A stretch of 64,000 nucleotides of DNA from Nitrosomonas communis (GCF_001007935.1 NZ_CP011451.1:1798001-1862000), one strand, 5' to 3'. Positions 1 through 9,000 are shown, counted from the first letter of the stretch. A program made the numbers and translations. Notes: generated from the sequence alone by a model not told the origin.

Positions 1-550
1 TTACAATATCTGCTTTATCAAACTCTTTGGCGCTTCGAATATCATGCGTCACATACCCATCTTCGTTCCAGGCAATGTCCGGCCGGTCATCGAGTGCCTC
101 GAAACTTCGCGGAAGATACTCGTTATAACCAGGAATTGCAATTTTTTTACCCTTAACTTCAAAAAGTATTGGTTTATGAGCAGACCGTATATCTTTCCCT
201 CCACCAAAGTAACGTAACCCAGTCTGATTAAATAAATCCAACATTCTTGAAAAAGCTTCGAGCCCATAATCTCCACTATGGTTGTTTGCAACGGATACAG
301 CACTAAAGTACTCTTTCAATATTGGAATAACTCGAGGGTGAGCTCTAAATGTAAAAGGTTTATCTTCTGGCTTACCACTAGTGCCAACCAAGCATTCTAA
401 ATTTCCTATTGTAATATCAGCACTTTTAAACAATGGATCAAAAGAAGAAAATGGATTTTTAACTTCTTCTATATACTGACCAGGTAATTCATCAAGCATT
501 ACATCGCCTGCAAATAGATTTTTATCTCTTAAGGATCTGAGAAGGAGGCT
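1..550 (-). CDS. CapA-like (poly-gamma-glutamate/capsule type) metallophosphatase, N-terminal part, damaged start
   Basis: Reading leftward, an open frame gives FAGDVMLDELPG, then ADITIGNLEC and VANNHSGDYG. These match the metal-binding blocks of the CapA/PgsA-like metallophosphoesterase family (Asp, Asn-Leu-Glu and Asn-His motifs). Such proteins are normally exported and take part in cell-surface polymer or peptidoglycan-related metabolism. The gene runs off the left edge, so its C-terminus is unseen. There is no start codon before FAGDVM in this frame; the frame opens just after a TGA at 551-553. A signal-peptide-like stretch (KKILIILFLLTFYSEASFS) lies immediately upstream in another frame, so a frameshift near 530-545 probably separates leader from enzyme. 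The family call is firm; whether the gene works is doubtful. Confidence 0.7.
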
Positions 551-609
551 TCACTATAGAATGTTAATAGGAAGAGGATAATCAAGATTTTTTTGATAAA
601 TAGATAGGG

Positions 610-984
610 TTATTGGCAAGCAAGCTTACAATGAAATAATAGTTCTCTTTCCATTCCTGTCGAATAAACTTTATTTTCTCCAAAAGTTTTGGGGGCAATT
701 TTATGTTCTGAGGCGTGGATTAGAACGTATCTATCCTTGGAATCATAGTATGTATAAGTTTTTAATTTGTTGAGGTGATAAAGATATTGAGCTGAAAATC
801 TAAAATGATTTGATAAATCTAGCTTATCAAAACTATAGAGATCAGTAGTAGGACTAACTCTCAATACATATTGATTGTTACTACTCTCAATTTCACAAAT
901 TAAGTTACTCCCTTCTACACGAATTAGAGCTGTACATCCTAAGAATATTGGAAACAAGGATAAGCATAACTTTCTGGTTATCAT
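610..984 (-). CDS. small exported hypothetical protein
   Basis: The 124-aa product begins with a basic then hydrophobic stretch (MITRKLCLSLFPIFLGCTAL), a likely signal peptide, possibly of lipoprotein type with the Cys at about residue 17. The rest is polar, with many Tyr and His and further Cys residues (LICEIE, HCKLACQ), fitting a periplasmic or surface protein. I do not recognise the family. It lies between the capA-like gene and a MITE-like element, and the local base composition is more AT-rich than the housekeeping genes further right, which suggests acquired DNA. No function is proposed. Confidence 0.5.
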   Translation of the reverse strand: MITRKLCLSLFPIFLGCTALIRVEGSNLICEIESSNNQYVLRVSPTTDLYSFDKLDLSNHFRFSAQYLYHLNKLKTYTYYDSKDRYVLIHASEHKIAPKTFGENKVYSTGMERELLFHCKLACQ

Positions 985-1019
985 TAAAGTGACACAAAAA
1001 GCTGAATAAATTAACTTAA

Positions 1020-1159
1020 GGGCGCCTCTAAAAATTCATATTTCGTCACAATACTTTGTTGCTCACCATAAATTATTATTACATATCAACTATATGCTGC
1101 GTCAACATCTTTTGTTCTCGCCTCGTCCTGTTTAAAAATCTGAATTTTTAGAGGTGCCC
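1020..1159. repeat. 140-bp MITE-like element with terminal inverted repeats and TTAA flanks
   Basis: The left end GGGCGCCTCTAAAAATTCA (1020-1038) is mirrored by the right end (1141-1159), with one mismatch over 19 bp. Both ends are directly flanked by TTAA (1016-1019 and 1160-1163), which looks like a target-site duplication. The interior codes for nothing. This is the structure of a non-autonomous miniature transposable element. Confidence 0.7.
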
Positions 1160-1237
1160 TTAAAAGATCATTTCTACTTCTTATTTCTTTAAGTTACTTG
1201 AAATAAGGAGTTATTAATTTTCTGTTTAATCAGGATA

Positions 1238-1432
1238 TTATTTTTTATTAATATCCAGAAATACGCTTCTTAATAGCAGCGTGAACAAAAAAGGAATAAA
1301 ACTCATTCCTGTTACCCAATAATGCTCATAAGTGAATTGATCGCCTTCATCCATTATAATATACGTAAAAAAGATACCGACGGGAGCAATCAAGGAAAGG
1401 AATTGAATTAATAAAAATAGTCTTTTAAGCAT
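1238..1432 (-). CDS. small two-helix membrane protein, unknown
   Basis: The 64-aa product has two hydrophobic segments, residues about 5-27 (LFLLIQFLSLIAPVGIFFTY) and 41-57 (MSFIPFLFTLLLRSVF), separated by an acidic loop. It would be an inner-membrane protein. No family is recognised, and no strong ribosome binding site precedes the ATG. It lies in the same AT-rich stretch as the previous gene. It could be a chance reading frame, although the two clean helices argue for a real gene. Confidence 0.4.
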   Translation of the reverse strand: MLKRLFLLIQFLSLIAPVGIFFTYIIMDEGDQFTYEHYWVTGMSFIPFLFTLLLRSVFLDINKK

Positions 1433-1578
1433 ATGGGGTTATCTTATATATTAATTTCTATCAGTTATTATAAACTTGATAGATTCGTGCATAGTCAAAG
1501 TAATTTGAGTTTAGTATAAAAAATAATAAAAGGTTTTGAATCTTCCTGATTTTTGAATCTTCCTGTGTGTGAGACAAA

Positions 1579-1902
1579 ATGGAAGTTATACTTATTATCA
1601 CCAATTTTCCTGACAAAACGAGCGCGTTAACGCTTGCTCAAAAACTCATTGAACGTCGAGCTGCAGCGTGCATCAATATTTTGGCCGAATCCACTTCAAT
1701 ATACCGATGGCAGGGAGAGACTGAAGTAAGCAATGAGATACCGGTCTTAATCAAAACATTAGCAAAACATTATAGGGTGATAGAAGAAATCATTAAAGCC
1801 ATTCACCCTTATGAACTCCCTGAGATTATTGCAGTCCCTGTAAAGTTGGGATTGCCAGCGTATATACAATGGGTTGCCGATGAAGTGACCAATCATTCTT
1901 GA
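1579..1902 (+). CDS. cutA: CutA1 divalent-cation tolerance protein
   Basis: The 107-aa product has the CutA1 signature: start VILIITNFPD, then RRAAACINI, SIYRWQGE, EIPVLIKT and the conserved HPYELPEIIAVPV block. CutA1 forms a very stable trimer and is linked to divalent metal (copper) tolerance; its biochemical role is unsettled. Length matches the family. It starts a rightward group with dsbD, a tlpA-like gene and a DUF2784 gene, the cutA-dsbD pairing also known from E. coli. Just upstream is a 15-bp direct repeat (TTTTGAATCTTCCTG at 1534-1548 and 1551-1565). Confidence 0.93.
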   Translation: MEVILIITNFPDKTSALTLAQKLIERRAAACINILAESTSIYRWQGETEVSNEIPVLIKTLAKHYRVIEEIIKAIHPYELPEIIAVPVKLGLPAYIQWVADEVTNHS

Positions 1903-1936
1903 ATTAGCAATATAAAAAAACAAATTTGGGTCAGCT

Positions 1937-3871
1937 ATGCGTTTAATTCAATTTTTTTTAATTTTATTTATTTTTGTTAGTACAAATGTAGTGGCTGAAG
2001 AAGAAAAACGCTCCAGCGTACTATCGATCTTGCAGAAATTAGGTGCTGGTTTTGGGCAAGCAGAACAGGAGTTACTGCCTCCGGATGAGGCATTTAAGTT
2101 TTCGATTGAGGTGAAAGATGAGCATACACTCATTGCCAATCTTATTCCTGCAAAGGACTACTATCTTTATCGCGATAAAATTGCCTTTGAGCCGAAAAGT
2201 GATGGTATCCATATAGAAAAAATCATCTTGCCACCCGGCAAGATGAAGGAGGATCAGACCTTTGGTAAGACGGAAGTTTATTATCAGCCTGTTCAGGCAG
2301 TTATTTCATTAAAACGAGAAGTGCCAGCTGTAAACCAGCTTTCTCTTGCCGCAACTTATCAGGGATGTAATGAACCGATCGGTGTGTGCTATGCCCCGAT
2401 CAAAAAAGAAAACGATATCACCCTGCCGACAATCAAAGCCGCTCTGAATACGGCTGCTGAGACGATCAGTGGCAACGCAGCGGCTGCGAATGTGGATGCT
2501 GCTGCAGAATTGTTCCAAACACCCGCAGGCTTACCCGCTATTGAAACGGAGTCGTACAAAATTGAACAAATGTTTGCGAGCGGTAATTTCTGGTTGATAT
2601 TGACCGGTTTTTTTGGCATAGGCTTATTGCTCGCGTTTACGCCATGCGTTTTTCCCATGTTTCCAATTTTATCGGGCATTATTGCCAATAGGAGTCAGCA
2701 TCTTACTAAACGACGCGGGCTTGTTCTTGCGCTGGCTTATGTCCTGGGAATGGCGATTGCTTATGCCATTGCAGGTATTGCGGCCGGCTTATCAGGTGCG
2801 ATGCTGTCTGCGGCTTTGCAAAATGCCTGGGTACTAGGTACCTTTGCGCTGATCTTTGTCGTATTAGCTTTTTCAATGTTTGGCTTTTATGAATTGCAGT
2901 TACCCAGCTTCCTCCAGAGCAAGCTTTCAGAAGAAGCAGGACATTTGAGAGGAGGGCACTTATCTGGTGTCTTTGGCATGGGGGCACTGTCTGCCTTGAT
3001 TGTCAGCCCTTGTGTAGCAGCTCCCCTTGCCGGTGCGCTGCTCTATATCAGTCAGACCCGTGATGTCGTATTGGGTGGAGCGTCATTATTCATGATGGCG
3101 CTGGGTATGGGTGTACCGCTATTATTATTGGGAGCTTCAGCAGGTGCGCTGTTACCTAAATCAGGCCCATGGATGGAATCCATCCAGCAGTTTTTTGGTG
3201 TGCTGTTGTTGGCGGTTGCCATCTGGCTGATATCACCGGTGATTTCTGAAGTCGCTCATATGTTGCTATGGGCCGCGCTACTCATTATCTCGGCAATTTA
3301 TCTGCATGCAATCGATCCGTTACCTGAAAGAGCATCTGGTTTCAGAAAATTTCTTAAAGGCCTTGGGGTCATTGCGTTACTGACCGGGGTTGCTCTTTTG
3401 ATCGGCGTATTGTCTGGCAGCCGGGATATTCTGCAGCCTCTCTCAAAATTGAGTGTTGCTAGTGCAGGGAACAATGAAGTGGCGCAGTCTGTGAGCTTGA
3501 ATCAAGCTGACCATCTGCCATTTCAGCGGATAAAAACAATTGCTGAGCTTGATGAAGTGATCCAGCAATCAAAAAATAAATACATCATGGTAGATTTTTA
3601 TGCTGACTGGTGTATTTCCTGCAAGGAAATGGAGCGCTTTACATTTACTGATGCAAACGTGCAAGCGCGATTAAAAGATGTGGTGTTATTACAAGTAGAT
3701 GTGACTGCTGGAACACCGGATGATACAGCGCTACTGAAACGTTTCAAATTGTTTGGTCCACCCGGAATTCTATTTCTTGACCGCCAAGGGAACGAGGTAC
3801 CGAACATCAAAATCATTGGCTATCTCAATAAGAAAGATTTTCTTACTGTATTGGATGCAGTATTGATTTAG
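1937..3871 (+). CDS. dsbD: thiol:disulfide interchange protein DsbD
   Basis: The 644-aa protein moves electrons from cytoplasmic thioredoxin through the inner membrane to periplasmic thiol partners. It has a signal peptide, the periplasmic alpha domain with its Cys pair (GCNEPIGVCYAP, about residues 143-154), a multi-helix membrane domain with the redox cysteines in FTPCVFPMFP and SPCVAAPLAG, and a C-terminal thioredoxin domain with DWCISCKEME. All three Cys pairs are present, so it should be active. It sits 34 bp after cutA and 43 bp before a TlpA-like thioredoxin, a natural client in cytochrome c maturation or copper-site assembly. Confidence 0.95.
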   Translation: MRLIQFFLILFIFVSTNVVAEEEKRSSVLSILQKLGAGFGQAEQELLPPDEAFKFSIEVKDEHTLIANLIPAKDYYLYRDKIAFEPKSDGIHIEKIILPPGKMKEDQTFGKTEVYYQPVQAVISLKREVPAVNQLSLAATYQGCNEPIGVCYAPIKKENDITLPTIKAALNTAAETISGNAAAANVDAAAELFQTPAGLPAIETESYKIEQMFASGNFWLILTGFFGIGLLLAFTPCVFPMFPILSGIIANRSQHLTKRRGLVLALAYVLGMAIAYAIAGIAAGLSGAMLSAALQNAWVLGTFALIFVVLAFSMFGFYELQLPSFLQSKLSEEAGHLRGGHLSGVFGMGALSALIVSPCVAAPLAGALLYISQTRDVVLGGASLFMMALGMGVPLLLLGASAGALLPKSGPWMESIQQFFGVLLLAVAIWLISPVISEVAHMLLWAALLIISAIYLHAIDPLPERASGFRKFLKGLGVIALLTGVALLIGVLSGSRDILQPLSKLSVASAGNNEVAQSVSLNQADHLPFQRIKTIAELDEVIQQSKNKYIMVDFYADWCISCKEMERFTFTDANVQARLKDVVLLQVDVTAGTPDDTALLKRFKLFGPPGILFLDRQGNEVPNIKIIGYLNKKDFLTVLDAVLI

Positions 3872-3914
3872 CTTATCTGTTTTACCGTTTAATTAATCCA
3901 CAAGGAAAGATTGC

Positions 3915-4454
3915 ATGTCAAAGTTAGGCAAGTGGTTGCTTTATGTTGCTATCGCTTTGGGAGCGATAACTGCAGGATTTATGTTCAAGGCTCTCCAAGT
4001 GAACCCAAAGTTAAGCAGCCCTCAGAAACAAGCGGGCGCGGAAGCGTTCTTTGCTGCTAGTTTTCCGGATATCGAAGGGAATACGCAGTCTTTCTCTCAA
4101 TGGCGCGGCAATGTGTTGCTCGTAAATTTCTGGGCTACCTGGTGCGCACCCTGTCGTGAAGAAATACCAGAATTTATTGAAACACAAGATAAATTTCGTG
4201 AGCAGGGGTTGGTGGTAGTAGGTATTGCTATCGATCAAAAAGAAAGGGTAGATGCGTTTAGTAAAGAATTTGCCATTAATTATCCTGTCGTGGTGGGGGA
4301 TTTGGATGCTTTTTCACTCGCAGAGGCAATGGGTAATCCGCAAGGTGCGCTACCTTACACAGTGATGATCAATCGCGCGGGAGAAATTGTTGATACTCAT
4401 TTAGGCCGCATCCACATGGATAAAGTTGAAAAAGTACTGAAACCTTTGCTATAA
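3915..4454 (+). CDS. TlpA/ResA-like membrane-anchored thioredoxin
   Basis: The 179-aa protein has one N-terminal membrane anchor (about residues 8-25), then a thioredoxin fold with the active site NFWATWCAPCREE (about 71-83) and a cis-proline region at PQGALPYTV. WCxPC in a TlpA/ResA/DsbE-type domain points to a periplasmic reductase used in cytochrome c or metal-centre maturation. It follows dsbD closely with an AAGGAAAG ribosome site (3902-3909); DsbD is the expected electron donor. Which client it serves cannot be read from the sequence. Confidence 0.88.
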   Translation: MSKLGKWLLYVAIALGAITAGFMFKALQVNPKLSSPQKQAGAEAFFAASFPDIEGNTQSFSQWRGNVLLVNFWATWCAPCREEIPEFIETQDKFREQGLVVVGIAIDQKERVDAFSKEFAINYPVVVGDLDAFSLAEAMGNPQGALPYTVMINRAGEIVDTHLGRIHMDKVEKVLKPLL

Positions 4455-4456
4455 CT

Positions 4457-4852
4457 TTGGAAGGGATGCAGTTAGCGGACATCATATTGATCATTCATTT
4501 TTTGTTCGTGTTATTCGTTGTAGGCAGTCTTCCTGTTATTTGGATGGGTGAGTGGCTGCATCTAAAATTTGTCCGGAATTTTGTATTTCGACTCACCCAT
4601 CTTGCAGCCATACTGTTTGTTGTGGCTGAGTCGCTGATCGGTGTAATTTGCCCACTCACGAGTTGGGAGAACGAGTTACGTGGAATCAAAGCAGAGCAAA
4701 GTTTTATCCAGTACTGGTTACATCGAATGCTATATTATGATTTTCCTGAAGGCGTACTCACGGCAAGTTATGTGGTATTTGCGCTGTTAGTAGCGATCAC
4801 TTTCAAGTTGGTTCCACCAAACATTCCCAGCAAATTGAAGTTTAAGCGTTAG
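4457..4852 (+). CDS. DUF2784 family membrane protein
   Basis: The roughly 130-aa product has about four hydrophobic helices and the DUF2784 pattern (HFLFVLFVVGSLPVIW, ICPLTSWENELR, YYDFPEG). The family is found in the inner membranes of many proteobacteria and has no established function. Two starts are possible: TTG at 4457, or ATG at 4466 immediately after GGAAGGG. Coupling to the gene whose stop is at 4452-4454 is likely. It closes the cutA-dsbD-tlpA group, facing the convergent ttcA. Confidence 0.8.
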   Translation: MEGMQLADIILIIHFLFVLFVVGSLPVIWMGEWLHLKFVRNFVFRLTHLAAILFVVAESLIGVICPLTSWENELRGIKAEQSFIQYWLHRMLYYDFPEGVLTASYVVFALLVAITFKLVPPNIPSKLKFKR

Positions 4853-4863
4853 GGATGAACAGT

Positions 4864-5790
4864 CTAATCACTTTCTATTTCGGTTAAGTTATTTTTAGTC
4901 AGAGTATTTTTAGTCAGAGAAAGGAGCTCTGCAATCGGTGGCTCAAATATTTCTTCATCAAAAGCCTTATCCCCATCAGCGACGGGAGCGCCATTGGGTT
5001 TGAGCCCTTGGAAATTGTAGCGCGCTTTGTCTGCTAAGTGAGATAATTGCACATTCTGGAGCGCAGTAAACATCGTTTCGAGCCTTCCTGGGAACTTTTT
5101 ATCCCATTGCTGCATCATTTCTTTGATTACCTGGCGTTGCATATTTTTCTGAGAACCACATAAGTTACAGGGAATAATTGGAAAATTCTCAATTTCAGCG
5201 TAAACAGCCAGATCCTTTTCTTTGCAATAAGCCAATGGACGAATGACGATATGATGACCGTCATCACTAATGAGCTTGGGCGGCATTGCTTTGAGCTTGC
5301 CGCCATAAAACATGTTGAGGAAAAAAGTTTCGAGTATGTCGTCCCTGTGATGACCTAAAGCTATTTTGGTCACGCCAAGTTCAGTTGCCACACGGTAGAG
5401 TACGCCGCGGCGTAAACGGGAACATAAACTGCATGTGGTTTTTCCTTCAGCGATTACCCGTTTAACGACACTATAGGTATCCTGCTCAACAATGCGAAAT
5501 GGCATACCTATTTGCGTGAGATATTCAGGTAGGACATGCTCAGGGAAACCAGGTTGTTTCTGATCCAGGTTGACCGCAATCAGTTCAAAATCCAAGGGAG
5601 CATGTGCCTGAAGATTGCGCAAAATATCGAGCAGAGCATAGCTATCTTTTCCGCCCGATAAACAAACCATCACCCGGTCGCCAGGTTCGATCATATTAAA
5701 ATCAGAGATAGCCGTACCTACCAGGCGACGTAATCGTTTACGAAGTTTGTTGGTGTTATATTGCACTTTTTTGGATAAAGGTTCCATCAT
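4864..5790 (-). CDS. ttcA: tRNA 2-thiocytidine(32) synthetase TtcA
   Basis: This 308-aa enzyme makes 2-thiocytidine at position 32 of certain tRNAs, using ATP and an iron-sulfur cluster. It carries the PP-loop ([16 protein letters not shown], about residues 42-57) and the two paired-Cys motifs CSLC and CNLC that hold the Fe-S cluster. Length and motif order match the family. It is transcribed leftward, converging on the DUF2784 gene, and divergent from the cupredoxin gene. The first two codons are both ATG, so the start could be one codon later. Confidence 0.95.
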   Translation of the reverse strand: MMEPLSKKVQYNTNKLRKRLRRLVGTAISDFNMIEPGDRVMVCLSGGKDSYALLDILRNLQAHAPLDFELIAVNLDQKQPGFPEHVLPEYLTQIGMPFRIVEQDTYSVVKRVIAEGKTTCSLCSRLRRGVLYRVATELGVTKIALGHHRDDILETFFLNMFYGGKLKAMPPKLISDDGHHIVIRPLAYCKEKDLAVYAEIENFPIIPCNLCGSQKNMQRQVIKEMMQQWDKKFPGRLETMFTALQNVQLSHLADKARYNFQGLKPNGAPVADGDKAFDEEIFEPPIAELLSLTKNTLTKNNLTEIESD

Positions 5791-5958
5791 GAGAAATGTT
5801 GTCGTGTGAAAGTTCTAAAATACTTTATTGGTTATATCACTGGTTGTAACAAACTAAAAATAAATAGTTTAACAGCCGGAACAATAAAACAGTAACGCGT
5901 TCTAACAGTTGGATTTAAAATCACAGTTTTGTACCATAAGCACAGAGGGCAGAATTAT

Positions 5959-6426
5959 ATGAAGAAGCATATCACCGTATTCTTCTCGATTATGATGTTC
6001 TGGGTGGTGAGTGTATCGGCTGGTTTGAATCACAATCAACATAGTATCAATCCTTCGGCCATTGGTAAGCCAGGTGATCCTGCGAATGTGACACGTACGA
6101 TAGAAATAACGATAATGGATAATTACTTTTTACCTTCCAAAATTAATGTGAGGCAAGGTGAAACGATCAAATTTATTGTTAAGAACGAAGGTATGAGGCG
6201 ACATGAAATGGTCATTGATTCCTTGGAAAATTTAAACAAACACGCCAAAATGATGCGTTCGAATCCTGGTTTCATCAGTGACAGTCCCAACTATGTTGAT
6301 ATGCTGCCACGTGAGCAAAAAGAGCTCATATGGCATTTTACAGAAAGTGGTATAGTTAATTTTGCTTGTGGTTATCCTGGACATTTCAAAGGGATGCGCG
6401 GCGAGATATATGTGGAGATGAAATGA
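5959..6426 (+). CDS. periplasmic cupredoxin (plastocyanin/azurin-like)
   Basis: The product starts MKKHITVFFSIMMFWVVSVSAG, a signal peptide; the ATG at 5959 follows an AGAGGG-like ribosome site, so I prefer it to the ATG 30 bases upstream. The mature part is a cupredoxin: FLPSKINVRQGETIKF, then RRHEM and NFACGYPGHFKGM, supplying the His, Cys, His and Met ligands of a type 1 copper centre. It would carry electrons or bind copper in the periplasm. Its stop overlaps the next start (ATGA), so it is translationally coupled to the DUF411 protein, and a cytochrome c lipoprotein follows. Confidence 0.87.
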   Translation: MKKHITVFFSIMMFWVVSVSAGLNHNQHSINPSAIGKPGDPANVTRTIEITIMDNYFLPSKINVRQGETIKFIVKNEGMRRHEMVIDSLENLNKHAKMMRSNPGFISDSPNYVDMLPREQKELIWHFTESGIVNFACGYPGHFKGMRGEIYVEMK

Positions 6427-6890
6427 AAATAGCAATGAATAGATTTTTGTTGAAATCGATGATGGCTGGTGCATTAGCCTTAACAACATTGTCGACTTTT
6501 GCCGCTGAAACAGTTGAAGTTTATAAAAGCCCGACATGTGGCTGCTGCTCAAAATGGGTTGATCATCTGAGAGATAATGGGTTTACCGTGAATACCCATG
6601 ATGTGGGTAATAAAGAAGCAAGAGCGCGCGCAGGTATCTCTCCTTCTTTAAGCTCTTGCCATACCGCCCTGGTCAGCGGCTATGCCATTGAAGGGCATGT
6701 GCCTGCACGTGATATCAAGCGGCTTCTGCGAGAACGCCCTGAAGCGGTTGGCTTGGCAGTTCCTGATATGCCCCATGGTTCCCCCGGTATGGAAGGCGCA
6801 CGTAGCGATCCTTACAATGTCCTTCTGGTCAAACAAAAAGGCGACCAACGACGTGATGCCGCCGTTTACAGCAGCTATCCTTCTAAATAA
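6423..6890 (+). CDS. DUF411 metal-binding periplasmic protein
   Basis: The ATG at 6423 overlaps the preceding stop by four bases and gives a clean signal peptide (about residues 1-26). The mature protein has the DUF411 hallmark YKSPTCGCCSKWVDH followed by SSCHTA and PDMPHGSPGME, with Cys, His and Met residues suited to copper. DUF411 proteins occur in copper- and silver-handling loci, with no enzymatic reaction established. Overlap with the cupredoxin gene implies joint expression and a shared copper role, possibly storage or delivery. The longer upstream start would run through the cupredoxin gene and is rejected. Confidence 0.87.
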   Translation: MKIAMNRFLLKSMMAGALALTTLSTFAAETVEVYKSPTCGCCSKWVDHLRDNGFTVNTHDVGNKEARARAGISPSLSSCHTALVSGYAIEGHVPARDIKRLLRERPEAVGLAVPDMPHGSPGMEGARSDPYNVLLVKQKGDQRRDAAVYSSYPSK

Positions 6891-6967
6891 AAAACGATAA
6901 GTAAAATCCAATATTCTCTATTAACTCTAAAAGATTTTTGCTTTTTTATACGCTTATGTGGCTTGAA

Positions 6968-7444
6968 ATGAAAAAGTGTTTGCTGCCGACTTTAACGATA
7001 ACTGGATTTATTTTAATGTCGGGCTGTACCGATTCTATTTCTACTGCCAATAAGCTTCTGCAGCAGATCCAACAAGGACAGACTGAAATAGTTGAGCGAA
7101 ATTTTGATCCCGCCCAGATTACTCGAGGGCGGGCAATTTTTCGCGAGAATTGTGCTGTTTGTCATGGACCAAATGCTGAAGCCACACCCAATTGGAGAAA
7201 ACCATTGGAAAATGGGCGGTACCCGCCGCCTCCTTTGGATGGCACAGCGCATGCTTGGCATCATTCGACTGAGGAATTGAAACGTTTCATTTTAAAAGGT
7301 GGTCCTCCTGGAGAAGGCCGTATGCCCGGTTGGGAAGGTAAACTTACAGAACAGGAAATAGAGGATATTCTTGTTTGGATTAAGTCTTTATGGCCTGATG
7401 AGGTATATGATGCTTGGTATAAACGAATTGAGCATCGCCAATAA
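6968..7444 (+). CDS. c-type cytochrome lipoprotein
   Basis: Starting at 6968, the product has a lipoprotein signal (FILMSGC, lipid-attached Cys at about 20), a CAVCH haem-binding motif and a downstream Met ligand candidate in GRMPGW. It is one mono-haem class I-like domain with a C-terminal helix (EIEDILVWIKSLWP). It would be anchored in the periplasm as an electron carrier. It follows the cupredoxin and DUF411 genes by 77 bp on the same strand and could form a redox pair with the cupredoxin. The upstream in-frame ATG (6938) would bury the lipobox and is less likely. Confidence 0.85.
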   Translation: MKKCLLPTLTITGFILMSGCTDSISTANKLLQQIQQGQTEIVERNFDPAQITRGRAIFRENCAVCHGPNAEATPNWRKPLENGRYPPPPLDGTAHAWHHSTEELKRFILKGGPPGEGRMPGWEGKLTEQEIEDILVWIKSLWPDEVYDAWYKRIEHRQ

Positions 7445-7454
7445 ACCGCTTTTT

Positions 7455-7555
7455 CAAGCATAAGTAAGCTGACTTTGTCGGCTGCACCTTGCCGTATGAT
7501 TGATACTCTGTCTGCGGCTCGTCTTTGCGTCAAGTTTGATTGAGAAATGAAATGA
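7455..7555 (+). repeat. dispersed ~90-bp repeat, copy A
   Basis: The stretch containing GACTTTGTCGGC, TGCGGCTCG and TTTGATTGAGAAATG recurs, diverged, at 16386-16472 (opposite strand) and 17171-17262 (same strand). It is non-coding and lies between the cytochrome c gene and tRNA-Arg. Confidence 0.65.
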
Positions 7556-7587
7556 CTACTCAGTATTTGATAACGAGTGGCTGATGA

Positions 7588-7663
7588 TGGCGCGCCCAAC
7601 ACGATTCGAACGTGTGACCCCCGCCTTCGGAGGGCGGTACTCTATCCACTGAGCTATGAGCGC
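7588..7663 (-). tRNA. tRNA-Arg (anticodon CCG)
   Basis: Read leftward, the 76-nt sequence folds as a tRNA: acceptor GCGCTCA pairs with TGGGCGC, the anticodon stem CCGCC/GGCGG encloses loop CTCCGAA (anticodon CCG, reading CGG codons), and the T arm has GTTCGAAT. The 3' CCA is encoded. I see no integrase or att-like repeat beside it. Confidence 0.95.
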
Positions 7664-7716
7664 TTAATACTTAAATTCCCGATAGGGAATGATGATAAAG
7701 AAACATCTATCTGGAT

Positions 7717-9000
7717 TTATTCCTTTAACCCAGGCTTTGGCAAACCTGGATAAATACGGACAACTTTGACTACTTTATTTTTCGTTTGAATAATCTCCAG
7801 GAGATACCCAGCTATATTTAATCCAATCCCAGCCTCTGGGATATCCTGAAAATGCTCCAAAATCAAACCGTTTAAAGTTTTAGGTCCATCTAAAGGCAAT
7901 TGCAACCCAAGCTTCCGGTTAAGATCACGTAATAACACACTACCTTCTACAATTATACTACCATCTGACTGCCGAATGAATGTGCTCGTCTGAGTAGGTG
8001 GGTGTGTGGTAAATTCACCAATAATTTCCTCAAGAATATCTTCGAGGGTTACCAGCCCTATCCACTCACCATACTCATCAACAACCAAACCTATTCGTTT
8101 CCGATTTTCCTGAAATAGTTGCAATTGTGAAAACAAGGGGGTGGCAGATGGGATGAAGTAAGGCTCCTGCATAACTTTCTCAAGTATGGTCGCAGTAATT
8201 TTTCCATCTCTCATTTGGTTGAATATTTTGCGTACGTGAATGATTCCGACTACATTATCAAGATGTCCGCGATATACCGGCAATCGAGTATGGTGGCAGG
8301 TTAGTAGTTGATCATGGATGGTTTCATCATCAGCCTCCAGATCGATGGCTTCAATCTGACTTCGTGGCACAATGACATCGTCAACGGTAACGGTTTCAAG
8401 ATCAACAAGATTAATCAGTACGCTCTGATGTTTCTTCTGGATGAAATGGCCAGCTTCCAGAACAAGTGTTTTAAGTTCTTCAGGACTCATTTTATGAGTT
8501 GTATTTTCGTTAAGCTTTAGGCGAAAGAGGATTAATAGTCCTTGGACGAAAAGATTAACAAACCAAACGACAGGGTAGAAAATTTTTAACAAGGGTGTTA
8601 ATACGTAGCTTGCCGGTAATGCAATTTTCTCTGGATAGGCAGCGGCGATAACTTTGGGCGTAATCTCGCTGAATATCAGTATTGCCAGTGTTACACCTAT
8701 TGTGCCGATAAGTAGCGCCAAATCATTGTGTGCAAAGAACATAGAAATGATTACTGCCACCAGGGTGGCCGCGGCTGTATTTAATAGATTGTTTCCAAGC
8801 AAAATGACACCGAGCAATTTGTCGGTGTTGACTAATAATTGAGTTGTTAAGCGAGCGCCGCGATGCCCCTGTTTAGCAAGATGCTTCAAGCGATAGCGAT
8901 TAATTGCCATCATGCTGGTTTCAGAAAGCGAAAAAAAACCAGATAAAATGAGTAATAAAAATAATGCTACAAGTAATACAGATAAAGGTACGTCTTCCAA
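7717..9000 (-). CDS. CorC/HlyC-family transporter (CNNM-CBS-CorC_HlyC)
   Basis: The 427-aa inner-membrane protein has an N-terminal CNNM/DUF21 domain with about four helices (residues 1-150; GFFSLSETSMMAINRYRLKHLA is diagnostic in its first half), a CBS pair (about 200-325, VDEYGEWIGLVTLEDILEEI region) and a C-terminal transporter-associated domain (about 340-415). The family is linked to Mg2+/Co2+ efflux and metal homeostasis. It reads leftward toward tRNA-Arg. Substrate cannot be assigned from sequence; metal export is the family-based guess. Confidence 0.88.
   Translation of the reverse strand: MEDVPLSVLLVALFLLLILSGFFSLSETSMMAINRYRLKHLAKQGHRGARLTTQLLVNTDKLLGVILLGNNLLNTAAATLVAVIISMFFAHNDLALLIGTIGVTLAILIFSEITPKVIAAAYPEKIALPASYVLTPLLKIFYPVVWFVNLFVQGLLILFRLKLNENTTHKMSPEELKTLVLEAGHFIQKKHQSVLINLVDLETVTVDDVIVPRSQIEAIDLEADDETIHDQLLTCHHTRLPVYRGHLDNVVGIIHVRKIFNQMRDGKITATILEKVMQEPYFIPSATPLFSQLQLFQENRKRIGLVVDEYGEWIGLVTLEDILEEIIGEFTTHPPTQTSTFIRQSDGSIIVEGSVLLRDLNRKLGLQLPLDGPKTLNGLILEHFQDIPEAGIGLNIAGYLLEIIQTKNKVVKVVRIYPGLPKPGLKE

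Noticed and set aside
7588..7663. tRNA-Arg as an integration site
   Set aside because: No integrase gene or duplicated tRNA 3' end is present nearby, and the neighbouring genes are housekeeping.
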